DNA of 64,000 nt from Leptotrichia sp. oral taxon 223 (GCF_013394795.1 NZ_JABXYU010000001.1:1860001-1924000); one strand, 5' to 3'. Counted from the first letter of the stretch, positions 38,409-47,988 are shown. A program made the numbers and translations. Notes: a model not told the origin generated them from the sequence alone.

Positions 38409-39341
38409 ATGTCTAATAATGAAATTTTAAAGGAAAATAACGAAAAAGTAGAAAATTTTGACGAAATTAAGAAAAGCGACAAACCGACTGGAATTAGTGT
38501 TATTGTAAGGGAGATTTTAAAGGACAAGCTGGCGCTTGCTTCGCTTATTATTCTTATCATACTTTTTGGAATAATTTTTATCGGATCGCTTTTTGCAAAT
38601 CAGGAGGAAATTATGAAAATAAGCCTTCTGGATAAATATGCCATTCCTATGAAAGAGGGATTTTGGCTAGGCTCTGATTCTGGTGGGCGTTCAATATTGG
38701 GGCAGTTGATACTAGGTGCTAGAAACTCGATTATTATTGGTTTCACAATAACGATTTTAACATCAGGAATTGGGATATTTTTTGGACTTATTGCAGGATA
38801 TTATGGAAAATGGGTGGACAATGTGATTATGAGGGTTATTGACTTTATTACAATTTTGCCTACACTTATGATAATTATTGTATTTGTTACTATTGTTCCA
38901 AAGTATACGATAGCGACTTTTGTGCTGATAATGAGTGCATTTTACTGGGTTGGAGCAGCAAGGCTGATTAGAAGTAAGGCACTTGCAGAAAGTCAGAAAG
39001 ATTATATTTTGGCTTCAAAGACTATGGGAACAAAGGATTTTACGATAATTTTCAGGGAAATACTGCCTAACTTGAGTTCAATTATAATTGTGGAATTGAC
39101 ATTAGGTTTTGCTGGAAATATTGGAATTGAAACAGGGCTTAGTTTTCTTGGCTTTGGATTGCCGCTTTCTACTCCGAGCCTTGGGACATTGGTTGGTTAT
39201 GCAGCGGATCCGGAAGTATTGTCTACAAAATTATGGATATGGCTTCCAGCGTCAATATTGATTTTAATTATGATGCTGTGTATTAATTATGTCGGGCAGG
39301 CTTTAAACAGAGCGGCTGACGCAAAGCAGAGAAGAGGATAA
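38409..39341 (+). CDS. oppC: Oligopeptide ABC transporter permease OppC
   Basis: Second channel subunit, 310 residues. A charged cytoplasmic N-terminus precedes the first helix. The periplasmic GSDSGGRSILGQLILGARNS motif of OppC/DppC proteins and the EAA loop (RSKALAESQKDYILASKTMG) follow, then GIETGLSFLGFGLP. Five to six membrane helices fit the family. The start has an AGGTGGTGAAGGG ribosome region. It precedes oppA by 20 bases. Confidence 0.93.
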   Translation: MSNNEILKENNEKVENFDEIKKSDKPTGISVIVREILKDKLALASLIILIILFGIIFIGSLFANQEEIMKISLLDKYAIPMKEGFWLGSDSGGRSILGQLILGARNSIIIGFTITILTSGIGIFFGLIAGYYGKWVDNVIMRVIDFITILPTLMIIIVFVTIVPKYTIATFVLIMSAFYWVGAARLIRSKALAESQKDYILASKTMGTKDFTIIFREILPNLSSIIIVELTLGFAGNIGIETGLSFLGFGLPLSTPSLGTLVGYAADPEVLSTKLWIWLPASILILIMMLCINYVGQALNRAADAKQRRG

Positions 39342-39361
39342 AACTAAAAAAGGAGAACAAT

Positions 39362-41143
39362 ATGAAAAAATGGAAATTAATAATCACGTTTCTTGTATTA
39401 ATATTCGCAGTTTCGTGTAATCCTGGTAAAAAGAGAAGTGAAATGCCAGGAGCAAAACTGAATTTATCATTATTTCCAGAAAAAACGTCAAATAATGAGC
39501 CTGTGGTGGAAGGCGGAACTTTGCAAGTGGCGATAGTAAAGGATGATCCATTGGTTGGGGTTTTTAATGAAACATTTTATTCAGATGGTTATGATGGCGA
39601 GATTATCTCAATGTTTTTGAGTTCGAGTATATTTGAAGTGGATGAAAATTTTGAGATAACAAATACAGGACCTGCCACTCTTACAGTTGACGCAAAAAAT
39701 AAAAAAGCTACAATAAAAATAAAAGATGGCATAAAATGGTCTGACGGACAGCCTCTAACAGCTGATGACATTATTTTCCCTTATGAAATTATAGGAAATA
39801 AAGATTATACAGGTGTGAGATATACTGAAGAAACTCAGAAAATTGTTGGGATGAAGGAATATCACGATGGGAAAGCCCAAAATATTTCAGGAATAAAAAA
39901 AATAGACGATAAAACGGTGGAAATTTCCTTTTTACAACTAGGACAAAGTATTTACACAGTTGCAAACGGTTTATCCGGAAATGCAATACCAAAACACTAT
40001 TTAAAAGGTATTCCGATAAAGGACTTGATTTCATCGGATAAAATTAGGATAAAACCAGTAACATTGGGACCGTATAATTTGACAAAAGTTTCACGTGGAG
40101 AGAGTCTGGAATTTACGGCAAACCCGTATTATTACAAAGGAAAGCCAAGGATTGACAAGGCGATAGTGCAAGTGGTAAACTCGCAATCAATAGTGGCTGC
40201 GTTAAAAGCTGGAAAATATGATTTTGTATTGGATATGCCGGATTCACTGTACAATAATTATAAAGATTTGAAAAATATAGAAACTTTAGGGCAACAGGAT
40301 TTGTATTATTCGTATTTAGCCTTTAAATTGGGGCATTATGACAAGGCTAAAGGTGAAAATGTGACAGATCCGAATGCCAAGATGTCAGATGTGAGACTAC
40401 GGCAAGCACTTGCATACGGTATAAATGTTGAGGAAATAGCACAGGCATTTTATTTTGGGTTAAGACAGGAAGCGACTTCAGCAATTCCTCCTGTTTTCAA
40501 GAAATATTTTCCAAAGGATTTGAAAGGTTATCCGTATAATCCTGAAAAAGCAAAACAGTTATTGGATGAAGCGGGATACAAGGATGTAAATGGCGATGGA
40601 ATCCGTGAAGATAAAAATGGAAAGCCTTTTGAAATAAAGATGGCATTTATGGCAGGAGGCGATGTGGCAGAGCCGCTTGCTCAAAACTATATTCAAAGCT
40701 GGAAAAAAATAGGAATAAAAGCTGTTCTTACATCAGGAAGATTGCTGGCTTTTCAGAATTTTTACGAAAAAGTGCAAGGAGATTCTAAAGATATAGATGT
40801 GTTCTTTGGAGCATGGGGAGTTGGAACAAGTCTAGATCCGACTGGTTCGGCAGGAAGAAAATCCCAGCTTAACTTTTCTCGTTTTGTATCGGAAGAAAAC
40901 GACAGATTAATAGGTGAAATATTAGGAGAAAAATCATTAACAGTTCCAAATTATAAAGTGGAAGCCTACAAGAACTGGCAAAAATACTACATTGGACAAG
41001 CAGTGGAAGTCCCATTAATGTACAGATACAAGCTTTATCCAGTAAATAAACGGCTAAAAAATGTGTACATTGGATATGATTCATCAAAAAAAGATGAGGG
41101 TATTCATAAGTGGGAATTGACGGCAGTTACGCCAATGAGATAG
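39362..41143 (+). CDS. oppA: Peptide-binding lipoprotein OppA
   Basis: Substrate-binding protein of 593 residues (SBP_bac_5 family). The signal peptide ends in the lipobox FAVSC with Cys19 as the lipid-anchored residue, so it is tethered in the periplasm. Family features include DGIKWSDGQPLTADDIIF, SVAALKAGKYDFVLD-like strands and LRQALAYGINVEEIAQAFYFG. The C-terminus (VEVPLMYRYKLYPVNKRLKNV) is typical. It captures peptides for OppBCDF and pairs functionally with the tripeptidase gene at 57749 in using peptides as food. It is last in the operon and followed by a 9-bp hairpin. Confidence 0.93.
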   Translation: MKKWKLIITFLVLIFAVSCNPGKKRSEMPGAKLNLSLFPEKTSNNEPVVEGGTLQVAIVKDDPLVGVFNETFYSDGYDGEIISMFLSSSIFEVDENFEITNTGPATLTVDAKNKKATIKIKDGIKWSDGQPLTADDIIFPYEIIGNKDYTGVRYTEETQKIVGMKEYHDGKAQNISGIKKIDDKTVEISFLQLGQSIYTVANGLSGNAIPKHYLKGIPIKDLISSDKIRIKPVTLGPYNLTKVSRGESLEFTANPYYYKGKPRIDKAIVQVVNSQSIVAALKAGKYDFVLDMPDSLYNNYKDLKNIETLGQQDLYYSYLAFKLGHYDKAKGENVTDPNAKMSDVRLRQALAYGINVEEIAQAFYFGLRQEATSAIPPVFKKYFPKDLKGYPYNPEKAKQLLDEAGYKDVNGDGIREDKNGKPFEIKMAFMAGGDVAEPLAQNYIQSWKKIGIKAVLTSGRLLAFQNFYEKVQGDSKDIDVFFGAWGVGTSLDPTGSAGRKSQLNFSRFVSEENDRLIGEILGEKSLTVPNYKVEAYKNWQKYYIGQAVEVPLMYRYKLYPVNKRLKNVYIGYDSSKKDEGIHKWELTAVTPMR

Positions 41144-41210
41144 TTTTTTACAGGATTTAATATAACTTTATTTTCTTTTATAAATAAAAATAAAATAACT
41201 AATAAAAAAT

Positions 41211-41240
41211 GTAAGGGCATGATAATAACAGTGCCCTTAC
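41211..41240. terminator. Hairpin between convergent oppA and tmk
   Basis: GTAAGGGCA (41211-41219) pairs perfectly with TGCCCTTAC (41232-41240). Its core is the same as the hairpin that ends repeat copy B. It lies between two convergent genes. Confidence 0.6.
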
Positions 41241-41342
41241 TTAAAAATATAATATAAAAATTTAAAATTTGTAAGTTTGATTTTAAGATGGTTTTATTAT
41301 GGTTTAGAGATAGGTTAAAACAATGTGTAAATAAAAACAGCA

Positions 41343-42020
41343 TTATATATTTTTCAATACTATTTCCAGCATTTCATCATTTATATTCTCTATTGCTCTC
41401 AAATTATTCTCATTAACACATGAAATTACATTCCAGCTGTATTTTTCTGATAAATCTTTAGCAACTTCATATGCATTTTTTAAATAATTTTTGTCTTTTT
41501 CATGAATATCTTTCTCTTTTTTACCAGTTATTTTATTTTCCCTGTCTTTCATAAGTTTTTGACTAAACTCAAAAGGAATGTCCAGAAAAAACACAATATC
41601 TGGCTTCGGTATTCCAATTTTATCCCATTCCAGATCTATTAGCCAATTTAAATATTTTTCTTTCTCAGCTTTGTTCAAAATTTTGGGTGCTTGATGAATC
41701 ATATTTGAAATTGTGTATCTGTCACTAATAACAATGCCGCCATTATTATAAAAGTCTTCCCATTCTGTCTTAAACGAGGCAAACCTGTCAACTGAGTAAA
41801 GAACCGAAGCCGCATAGGCATTCACACTTTCAGCCGTTTTTCCAAATTCACCTGCAAGATACATTTTCACTGGCTCGGAGGCTCTGCTTTCATAGTTTGG
41901 GAAAGATATTTTTTTTACCTTGTTTTCCCCTTTTATTTTTTTCAGTTTGTTGTACAGCAATTCTGTCTGCGTCTGTTTTCCGCTTCCGTCTGTACCTTCA
42001 ATAATTATTAATTTTCCCAT
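41343..42020 (-). CDS. tmk: Thymidylate kinase
   Basis: Converts dTMP to dTDP for DNA synthesis. The 225-residue protein begins with the P-loop EGTDGSGKQT, and the DR(Y/F) motif appears as SDRYTISNMIHQ, with FFLDIPFE and the lid region (KDRENKITGKKEKDIHEKD) after it. It is slightly longer than typical bacterial Tmk and closer to the clostridial/eukaryotic-like variant with Tyr after DR. AAGGAAA precedes the start. It is the last gene of the long minus-strand cluster and 51 bases from the HutP-like gene. Confidence 0.92.
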   Translation of the reverse strand: MGKLIIIEGTDGSGKQTQTELLYNKLKKIKGENKVKKISFPNYESRASEPVKMYLAGEFGKTAESVNAYAASVLYSVDRFASFKTEWEDFYNNGGIVISDRYTISNMIHQAPKILNKAEKEKYLNWLIDLEWDKIGIPKPDIVFFLDIPFEFSQKLMKDRENKITGKKEKDIHEKDKNYLKNAYEVAKDLSEKYSWNVISCVNENNLRAIENINDEMLEIVLKNI

Positions 42021-42071
42021 TTTTAATTTCCTTGTTATTTTATGTTTAACTGTATTTTTATTTTATAAATT

Positions 42072-42506
42072 TTATTTCTCATTATCAAGTATTGAAACAG
42101 AACGATGAGCAACAGAAGTTATTACTTCATTGAACTGTAATATTCCCACGCTTAGAAATATCGCCACAGCCAGATGCTCTCCTTCTCGTGCCAATCCAAT
42201 TTTCCCGCCGACACTAAGTCCATTTATAATTGCTTCAATTTGGCTCATTGCTTCACGCATTGCACCGATTACTGCGCCATCGTGAGCATGAACATCTTGA
42301 ATCAGGGTATTTCGTTTTGCCGCTATTAATGCGCTTTCAATAAATTTAAAACGGGACTGGGGCATTGCGCCGCCGACATTTACAGCAGCGGTTTTTATCC
42401 CGATTTTTCGGTAGTCCTGCATCAATTTTTTTTCTTCATCTCGTGAAGAAATAGCCATTTTTAATGCTGTTCTGCATATTTCTACACTTTTATTATTTTC
42501 TTCCAT
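42072..42506 (-). CDS. HutP-like RNA-binding regulator
   Basis: Protein of 144 residues matching the HutP family, best known from Bacillus, where HutP with histidine and Mg2+ binds mRNA and prevents early termination of the hut operon. The central QDVHAHDGAVIGAMREAM with clustered histidines fits the metal/ligand site, and GGKIGLAREGEHLAVAIFLSVGI matches the hexamer core. No histidine-degradation gene is nearby. It lies between aroQ and tmk in an aromatic amino-acid cluster, so its target may be different. A GGAG ribosome site precedes the start. Confidence 0.8.
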   Translation of the reverse strand: MEENNKSVEICRTALKMAISSRDEEKKLMQDYRKIGIKTAAVNVGGAMPQSRFKFIESALIAAKRNTLIQDVHAHDGAVIGAMREAMSQIEAIINGLSVGGKIGLAREGEHLAVAIFLSVGILQFNEVITSVAHRSVSILDNEK

Positions 42507-42550
42507 TTTGGAATCTCCTTAAAGAATAATTTTTTTTTAAATTGACTCAT

Positions 42551-42994
42551 TTAATTTTCGTCCTTTATCAGCAGTTCCACAGCTTCTACATATCCATCCT
42601 TGCCTTTCCCGTGAATTTGGGCAATGCAGGCAGGCGCCGTAACTGAGATTTTTCTAAAATCTTCCCTTTCGTGAATATTGCTCAAATGTACTTCCACTGT
42701 TGGAATTGATATTGACTTTATTGCGTCAAGAATTGCATAGCTGTAATGAGTATAGGCCCCTGGATTTATTACAATTCCATCAAAGTTCCTAAAATATGCC
42801 GACTGTAAAAAATCAATAAGCTTTCCCTCCGAATTTGACTGTAAAATATCAATTCTCACTTTTTTGTCTGAAAATTTATCTTTTATATAGCTGCAAATGC
42901 TTTCATAATCCTCGTTTCCATAAACATTTTTTTCCCTGATTCCTAAAAAATTCAAATTAGGGCCATTTATAATCATTATTTTTTTCATTTTCAT
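42551..42994 (-). CDS. aroQ: 3-dehydroquinate dehydratase, type II
   Basis: Third step of the shikimate pathway. Of 147 residues, the opening INGPNLNFLGIREKNVYG contains the catalytic Arg and Tyr of the mobile loop. NPGAYTHYSYAILDAI carries the conserved Asn and active-site region, and VEVHLSNIHERE supplies the catalytic His and Glu. Type II enzymes are dodecamers unrelated to AroD. It sits 23 bases after aroK. A second Met two residues in is an alternative start. Confidence 0.95.
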   Translation of the reverse strand: MKMKKIMIINGPNLNFLGIREKNVYGNEDYESICSYIKDKFSDKKVRIDILQSNSEGKLIDFLQSAYFRNFDGIVINPGAYTHYSYAILDAIKSISIPTVEVHLSNIHEREDFRKISVTAPACIAQIHGKGKDGYVEAVELLIKDEN

Positions 42995-43017
42995 TTTACC
43001 ATCCTCATTTTTTTAGC

Positions 43018-43512
43018 CTAAAGCTTTCCTTTTAAAGATGTAATTATTCTATTCACAATTACATCCATATCGTCATTATTTTTTATAATAATATCTGCAT
43101 ATTTTCTATACAAATCTATTCTTTCATCATACAATTTCTGAATATTGTCAATATCCTGCAAAAGAGGGCGATTTTCGTGATTTTCCTTGGAAATATCGGC
43201 AATTGCCCTATTTAAAAATATTACGATTCCATTTTGCTTCAAAATATCAATATTTTCCTTCTTTTTAACGGCTCCGCCGCCTGTCGAAATAATAATCCCC
43301 TCTTTTTCCGACAATTCCTTCAAATACTTTGTTTCAAGTTCCCTGAAATATTCTTCCCCTTCGTTTGAAAAAATATCCGAAATAATTCTGTCTTCCTTTT
43401 CTTCCAAATATTTATCAATATCTAAAAGCGGATACCCTGTCTTCTTTGAGAGCCAATATCCAACCGTGCTTTTCCCGCAGGCGGGCATTCCAATTAATAC
43501 AATATTTTTCAT
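43018..43512 (-). CDS. aroK: Shikimate kinase
   Basis: Phosphorylates shikimate with ATP. The 164-residue protein has Walker A GMPACGKSTVG, the substrate motif LLDIDKYLEEKE, STGGGAVKKKEN and the lid residue region NRPLLQ. The P-loop is GxPxxGKST with Ala-Cys rather than Gly-Ser, still functional in the family. It lies within the aroE to aroQ group on the minus strand and provides the substrate for AroA, which is not in the window. Confidence 0.94.
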   Translation of the reverse strand: MKNIVLIGMPACGKSTVGYWLSKKTGYPLLDIDKYLEEKEDRIISDIFSNEGEEYFRELETKYLKELSEKEGIIISTGGGAVKKKENIDILKQNGIVIFLNRAIADISKENHENRPLLQDIDNIQKLYDERIDLYRKYADIIIKNNDDMDVIVNRIITSLKGKL

Positions 43513-43566
43513 AAACTATTTACCTTTTCTATGTTTTTTATTTTCAGAATTACGTTTTTTTAAACA

Positions 43567-43755
43567 TTACATTCTTTTAAACTGATTTTCACTTTCCACA
43601 TACTCGTATCCCGCCTCACTAAATCTGTTTAAAAGCTCATTTTTATCAATACCGTAGTAATTCACCAAGTCATTTAAATTTAGAAATTCATCCCGCAATT
43701 TCATATTTACAAGGCTGTAAAGCAGCATTGTATCCTTTGTTTCAAAATTTATCAT
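43567..43755 (-). CDS. DUF4250 small protein
   Basis: A 62-residue protein. KDTMLLYSLVNMKLRDEF followed by LNDLVNYYGIDKNELLNRFSEAGYEY is the DUF4250 pattern found in Firmicutes and Fusobacteria, a helical protein of unknown function. AAAGGAG sits just ahead of the ATG. It stands between aroK and an uncharacterised gene in the shikimate cluster; whether it has any link to that pathway is unknown. Confidence 0.85.
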   Translation of the reverse strand: MINFETKDTMLLYSLVNMKLRDEFLNLNDLVNYYGIDKNELLNRFSEAGYEYVESENQFKRM

Positions 43756-43769
43756 TTTTTGCTCCTTTT

Positions 43770-44639
43770 TTACAAAATTATTTTTACTTTTGACTCGTCA
43801 TTTTCATCAATATTTTCAATTACAACATTTTTACTTGCATCTGCAAATAGAGTATAGTATTCATTTCCACGTTTTTCTATAAAATCCCCGATTCTGACGT
43901 TTTCAGTGCCAAGATTTCCGGCAACTTCATAAATTTCATTATAGATTGTTTCCAGAAAGCCAATGTCAAAAATTGTGAATAATTGTGGCTCATTGTCTAT
44001 TCTAAGAAATGCTTTTTCAGGAAGAATGAAGTATAATGTTGATTCATATCCCATATTTATTCCGAAAATAGAATATCCACGGTGCTCCAACTCGTAATTT
44101 ATAATTGAATACAAAATATCCACAAGCGATTCATCGTATTCCAGTTCCTTTGAGCGGATGCTTTCCCAGTTTACGTTCAAGTCATCGGGATTTATCCCTT
44201 TTCTTGTGAGCAGGCTTCTAAACCCGTCAGTATAGCCTTTTGCCATAAAGTCGTAAAGATAGGTGTCTGAATATTTTATTAAATATTGGTAATAAAAATC
44301 TGAAAAAGTTGCGATTTTATTGTTAATGTTTTCATCATTTAAAAATTCTTCACCAAAATATTTTTTTACAGTTTCTTCTGGCTCAAATAAATATTCCCTT
44401 CTAGCTTCCACATATTTCAAAAAGTTATCTGAATTTAATACTTCTGCGGCAAAATCATCAAGTTCGTTGTAAACAGACAGATCAAGGTGCTTACTTCTGT
44501 CAGTTAAATTTATATATTTTCTATCCCTTGAAATTTCTTTTTCCTCTTTTATTGGGTTTTCCAAAGTATAAACTTTCTCATCTTTTTCCTCAGTTACATT
44601 TTTGAAATCTTCATTGCTGTTAAAATTATTTTCACTCAT
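43770..44639 (-). CDS. Conserved protein of unknown function in the aro cluster
   Basis: Soluble protein of 289 residues with no signal peptide or membrane helix. The first ~45 residues are charged and probably disordered. The remainder is a mixed alpha/beta domain rich in Tyr and Phe (FSDFYYQYLIKYSDTYLY, GYSIFGINMGYESTLYFILP). I cannot assign a family. AAAGGAGC precedes the start, and it is 14 bases from the DUF4250 gene and 32 from the exported protein upstream, so it is surely cotranscribed. The shape suggests a substrate- or protein-binding role, but no catalytic motif is visible. Confidence 0.75.
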   Translation of the reverse strand: MSENNFNSNEDFKNVTEEKDEKVYTLENPIKEEKEISRDRKYINLTDRSKHLDLSVYNELDDFAAEVLNSDNFLKYVEARREYLFEPEETVKKYFGEEFLNDENINNKIATFSDFYYQYLIKYSDTYLYDFMAKGYTDGFRSLLTRKGINPDDLNVNWESIRSKELEYDESLVDILYSIINYELEHRGYSIFGINMGYESTLYFILPEKAFLRIDNEPQLFTIFDIGFLETIYNEIYEVAGNLGTENVRIGDFIEKRGNEYYTLFADASKNVVIENIDENDESKVKIIL

Positions 44640-44671
44640 TTTGGCTCCTTTCGTTTTCTAACTTTTATTTG

Positions 44672-45487
44672 TTAATTATCTGTCTTTTTTTCGATTGCCT
44701 GAATTATAAATCTAATATTGGAAATAGTTTCAAATTTTACTATTTTTTTCAATTTTTCCTTATTTTCATATGACAATGAAGATGTATCCACATAGTTGTC
44801 AAACCACTTATCGTAATTGTTATATGACTTTCTAATTTTTTTTAGGCTTGATTTTGAGGCGGCTGCCGCTTTTTTCATTCCTTTTCCTTCATTTCCTCTT
44901 ACATCCAGCAGCCTTTCCAGCTTATCGTATTCCTCATTTACAATTGACTGCATTTTGCTGGCTGGCATTTTTTTATAATCTTCTTTATCAATTTTATCTC
45001 CTGAACTGTACAGATAATCATAAATTGCATTTATATTTTCATCCACAGTTTTCGCATCTTTTTCAGCTTCAAGATAAGTATTCATATTTAGGTTAAATGT
45101 TTCCAGCAGCAAGTAATTATTAGTATAGGCATACGACTGAAATTCTCCCGTATCAGCCAGAAACGCTCCAAATGCATTTTGTAAAAATTTCCGGTATTCC
45201 ACGACATAATCGCTGTAGTATGCATACATTGTCCTAAAGTTGGAACGCCGGTTTCCTGAAAGCCTTGCAAACTCCCTGTCAAAATATGCTCGGTTTTCAT
45301 TATACAAAGTTGACATTACTTCCGTGTAAGTTGAATTTGCAACAGCCGTCCTATCTTTGGCAGACTTAAAGTTTTTATCAAAAACTGCCTTCTGTCTTTC
45401 ATTTCCTGCATCAATAATTTCCTTGTTTGTCCGTGCAAAATTAAAACTTGTAAGAACCAGTATTCCAAATATTACTTTTTTTAACAT
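44672..45487 (-). CDS. Exported protein of unknown function in the aro cluster
   Basis: I start the gene at ATG 45487, where a signal peptide (MLKKVIFGILVLTSFNFA) follows a GAAAGGAAA ribosome site; the 31 codons upstream would put charged residues before it. The mature ~253-residue protein is helical, rich in Lys, Asp and Tyr, with several paired-helix stretches (AFLADTGEFQSYAY, ENINAIYDYLYSSGDKIDKEDYKKMPASKMQSI). It has no cysteine lipobox, so it should be a soluble periplasmic protein. Family unknown. It follows aroE by 25 bases. Confidence 0.75.
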   Translation of the reverse strand: MLKKVIFGILVLTSFNFARTNKEIIDAGNERQKAVFDKNFKSAKDRTAVANSTYTEVMSTLYNENRAYFDREFARLSGNRRSNFRTMYAYYSDYVVEYRKFLQNAFGAFLADTGEFQSYAYTNNYLLLETFNLNMNTYLEAEKDAKTVDENINAIYDYLYSSGDKIDKEDYKKMPASKMQSIVNEEYDKLERLLDVRGNEGKGMKKAAAASKSSLKKIRKSYNNYDKWFDNYVDTSSLSYENKEKLKKIVKFETISNIRFIIQAIEKKTDN

Positions 45488-45512
45488 CAAATTTCCTTTC
45501 TTCTCATCTTTT

Positions 45513-46328
45513 TTATTTATATAGTTTTTTTGATAATCTTTTGTGTATTTCTTCCAGAATTTCTGTTCCATATTTTTCATTGTGCCAAATCTCTTCTGAT
45601 TTTATTGCTTGCGAAATGAGCATTGTAAGTCCGTTTACAACTTTTACGCCCTTTAATTTATATTTTGTCATAAGAACTGTTTCTTCGGGATTGTACACAA
45701 TGTCAACTACTGCATTCGCATCAATTAGATTTTTCTTATCAAGCGGGCAGTTATCAATGGCGGGGTACATGCCAACTGGTGTACAGTTCACAATTAATTC
45801 AATGTCCCTTAATGATGAAATCGCTGAATAATGAAGCAGCCTATCCTGCGTTCTCACCTTGAACGGATCGTTTTCAATAATTGTAGCGAAATAAATATTT
45901 TCTGCCCCGTTATCAACCAGTGCATTGTAAATTGCCTTTGAAGCCCCGCCAGTTCCCAGCACAAGCACTTTTTTACCATTCACGTCAATATTATTTAACT
46001 CTAGGGTTCTCAAAAATCCAAAATAATCGGAATTATCTCCAACCAGCTTTCCGTCTTTTAACGTTACCGTATTCACTGCCCCAATTTTTTTAGCAGTTTC
46101 CGACACTTCATCCAGATATTTAATAACTTCCAGTTTATAGGGAATTGTAACATTTATCCCGTTAAACTCCCCATTTCTCACACTTTCCATCAGTTCCCCA
46201 ATCTCATTAATTTCCTTTTCAATCATTTTATAGCTGGCTTTTTTCCCAGTCAGCTCAAAAAAAATCTCATGAATCTCCTTTGAATAGCTATGTCCCAATT
46301 TTTCCCCTAATAATCCATATTTTTCCAT
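45513..46328 (-). CDS. aroE: Shikimate dehydrogenase
   Basis: NADPH-dependent reduction of 3-dehydroshikimate to shikimate. Of 271 residues, the substrate half has GHSYSKEIHEIF and FNGINVTIPYK with its catalytic Lys and a nearby Asp (GDNSDYFGF). The NADP half has the motif LGTGGASKAIYNAL and VNCTPVGMYP, and the C-terminal NGLTMLISQA closes the site. AGAGGG precedes the start. It is 202 bases downstream of pheA on the same strand. Confidence 0.95.
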   Translation of the reverse strand: MEKYGLLGEKLGHSYSKEIHEIFFELTGKKASYKMIEKEINEIGELMESVRNGEFNGINVTIPYKLEVIKYLDEVSETAKKIGAVNTVTLKDGKLVGDNSDYFGFLRTLELNNIDVNGKKVLVLGTGGASKAIYNALVDNGAENIYFATIIENDPFKVRTQDRLLHYSAISSLRDIELIVNCTPVGMYPAIDNCPLDKKNLIDANAVVDIVYNPEETVLMTKYKLKGVKVVNGLTMLISQAIKSEEIWHNEKYGTEILEEIHKRLSKKLYK

Positions 46329-46530
46329 ATTTTTCCCTCTTTCTGCAAAATTAAACGTTTAAACTATCTACTACTTCTTCTGTCAATTCCTGAATTTGTC
46401 CAAAATTTATCTAATCTCATTTCACACAGATTCCTTCAAAATTAATCTTAACCTGAAAATTTAAATGAACACATATTTTGAGCTAAGCAATTCAACTTTT
46501 ACGTTCAATCTTAATTTATTACACCATTTT

Positions 46531-47706
46531 TTATATTTTTAAATTATACAATTTATAATTTCCCAAAATTTGTAAATAATTTGATTTTTCTCTCATTTCC
46601 TCCAGTGCCATTTTTACCTTTCCGCTGGACATATTTCCCTCAAAGTCAATGTAAAAATAATATTCCCAAGGTTTATTTGCTCTCGGACGTGATTTCAGAT
46701 TTACCATATTCAGCCCATACTTATAAAAAATCTGCAATAATTCGATTAATGCTCCTGATTCATTATTAGCGCTGGTTATGATGCTTATTTTATCACTTCC
46801 GCTGATTACAGCATCTTCATTAGAAATGATAAAAAATCTTGTATAATTTTCCTCTTCGTTATTAATATTTTCTTTCAGTAATTCCAAGTCGTATACTTCT
46901 TTTGTCTTCATATTTGCAATGCAGGCGTTTTCCTTTTTATTTTTTGACGCAATATATTTTCCGCTAATTGCAGTATTTGTCATCCGGTTAAGATGCCATT
47001 CGTGCTTTGATAGAAATTCCGAACACTGCATAAAAGCCTGCTCGTGAGAATAAATATTTTTTATATCCTCGATCCTGCTTCCTTTTATGCCAAGCAAGTT
47101 ATGTGAAATCTTATGCCTAACTTCCCCTATTATATGAATATTTTTCGTATTAATCAAGTCAATGCTGTCCCGCACTTCTCCCACAATGGAATTTTCTATC
47201 GGCAATATTGCAATGTCAATTTGATCAGTATGCACAGCCTCCACCAAGTCCCTATGCGAATTAAAATGAAAAATATTTTTATTCTCTTCAATATTATAAA
47301 CATTTAAATTTCTGTTATTTTTAAGCAGGTTCATAAGCACTTCATAGGCATAGGAACCTGGCACTCCAGTATATCCCAGCCTTTTATTTCCCAGTTCCAG
47401 ATCATTCACATATTTAGTTGAAATCCCAATTTTAAATTTCTGATATTCTTTGCTGGAATTCATAATATCCTTTAAGATAAGTTCAATATAATGCTTCAGT
47501 TCGCTATTTTTCACTCTTTCCAGATTTTTTTTGACGACTTCCTTTTCCCGTTCCTGATCAAAAATCTTTTTTCCAGTCTGCTTCTTAAATTGTGCAACTT
47601 CCTGTACAATTGTCAACCTTTCCTCCAGCAATTCTACGAGCTGGCTGTCCAGTTTATCAATTCTTTCCCGGATTTCTTTCAAATCCAAATTTTTATTTAT
47701 ATCCAT
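46531..47706 (-). CDS. pheA: Chorismate mutase / prephenate dehydratase (P-protein)
   Basis: Bifunctional enzyme that leads chorismate towards phenylalanine. Residues ~5-90 are an AroQ-type chorismate mutase (IRERIDKLDSQLVELLEER with catalytic Arg and Lys). A prephenate dehydratase domain follows (GVPGSYAYE, LPIENSIVGEVRDSIDLI, TNTAISGKYIAS in place of the TRF loop region). A C-terminal ACT domain (ANNESGALIELLQIFYKYGLNMVNLKSRP) is the Phe-binding feedback module. The 391-residue length fits the P-protein. AAAAAGG lies upstream. It heads the minus-strand cluster and is preceded by a repeat-rich 830-base region. Confidence 0.93.
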   Translation of the reverse strand: MDINKNLDLKEIRERIDKLDSQLVELLEERLTIVQEVAQFKKQTGKKIFDQEREKEVVKKNLERVKNSELKHYIELILKDIMNSSKEYQKFKIGISTKYVNDLELGNKRLGYTGVPGSYAYEVLMNLLKNNRNLNVYNIEENKNIFHFNSHRDLVEAVHTDQIDIAILPIENSIVGEVRDSIDLINTKNIHIIGEVRHKISHNLLGIKGSRIEDIKNIYSHEQAFMQCSEFLSKHEWHLNRMTNTAISGKYIASKNKKENACIANMKTKEVYDLELLKENINNEEENYTRFFIISNEDAVISGSDKISIITSANNESGALIELLQIFYKYGLNMVNLKSRPRANKPWEYYFYIDFEGNMSSGKVKMALEEMREKSNYLQILGNYKLYNLKI

Positions 47707-47988
47707 TCATCATACCTTTTTCTTTAGATAATTTATACTATTTCCCATTTAAATAGTAGAAATCAAAAAATTTATGAAATTAAGTCATTTTTTATAGGGT
47801 TATGTTATCATATAACCTATGTAACTATTAAAATATCCTTTAATTAAATTTGATCGTTTAGTATCCATATAAGGGATTTTTGTTTAAAAAAACTGCTTAT
47901 AATAAATATTTTTCCTATAGTTTTTATGTTTTTTTTATAAAGATTATTATATTTAAGTTTTAGGCTTTTACATTTTAAAAATATTAAA

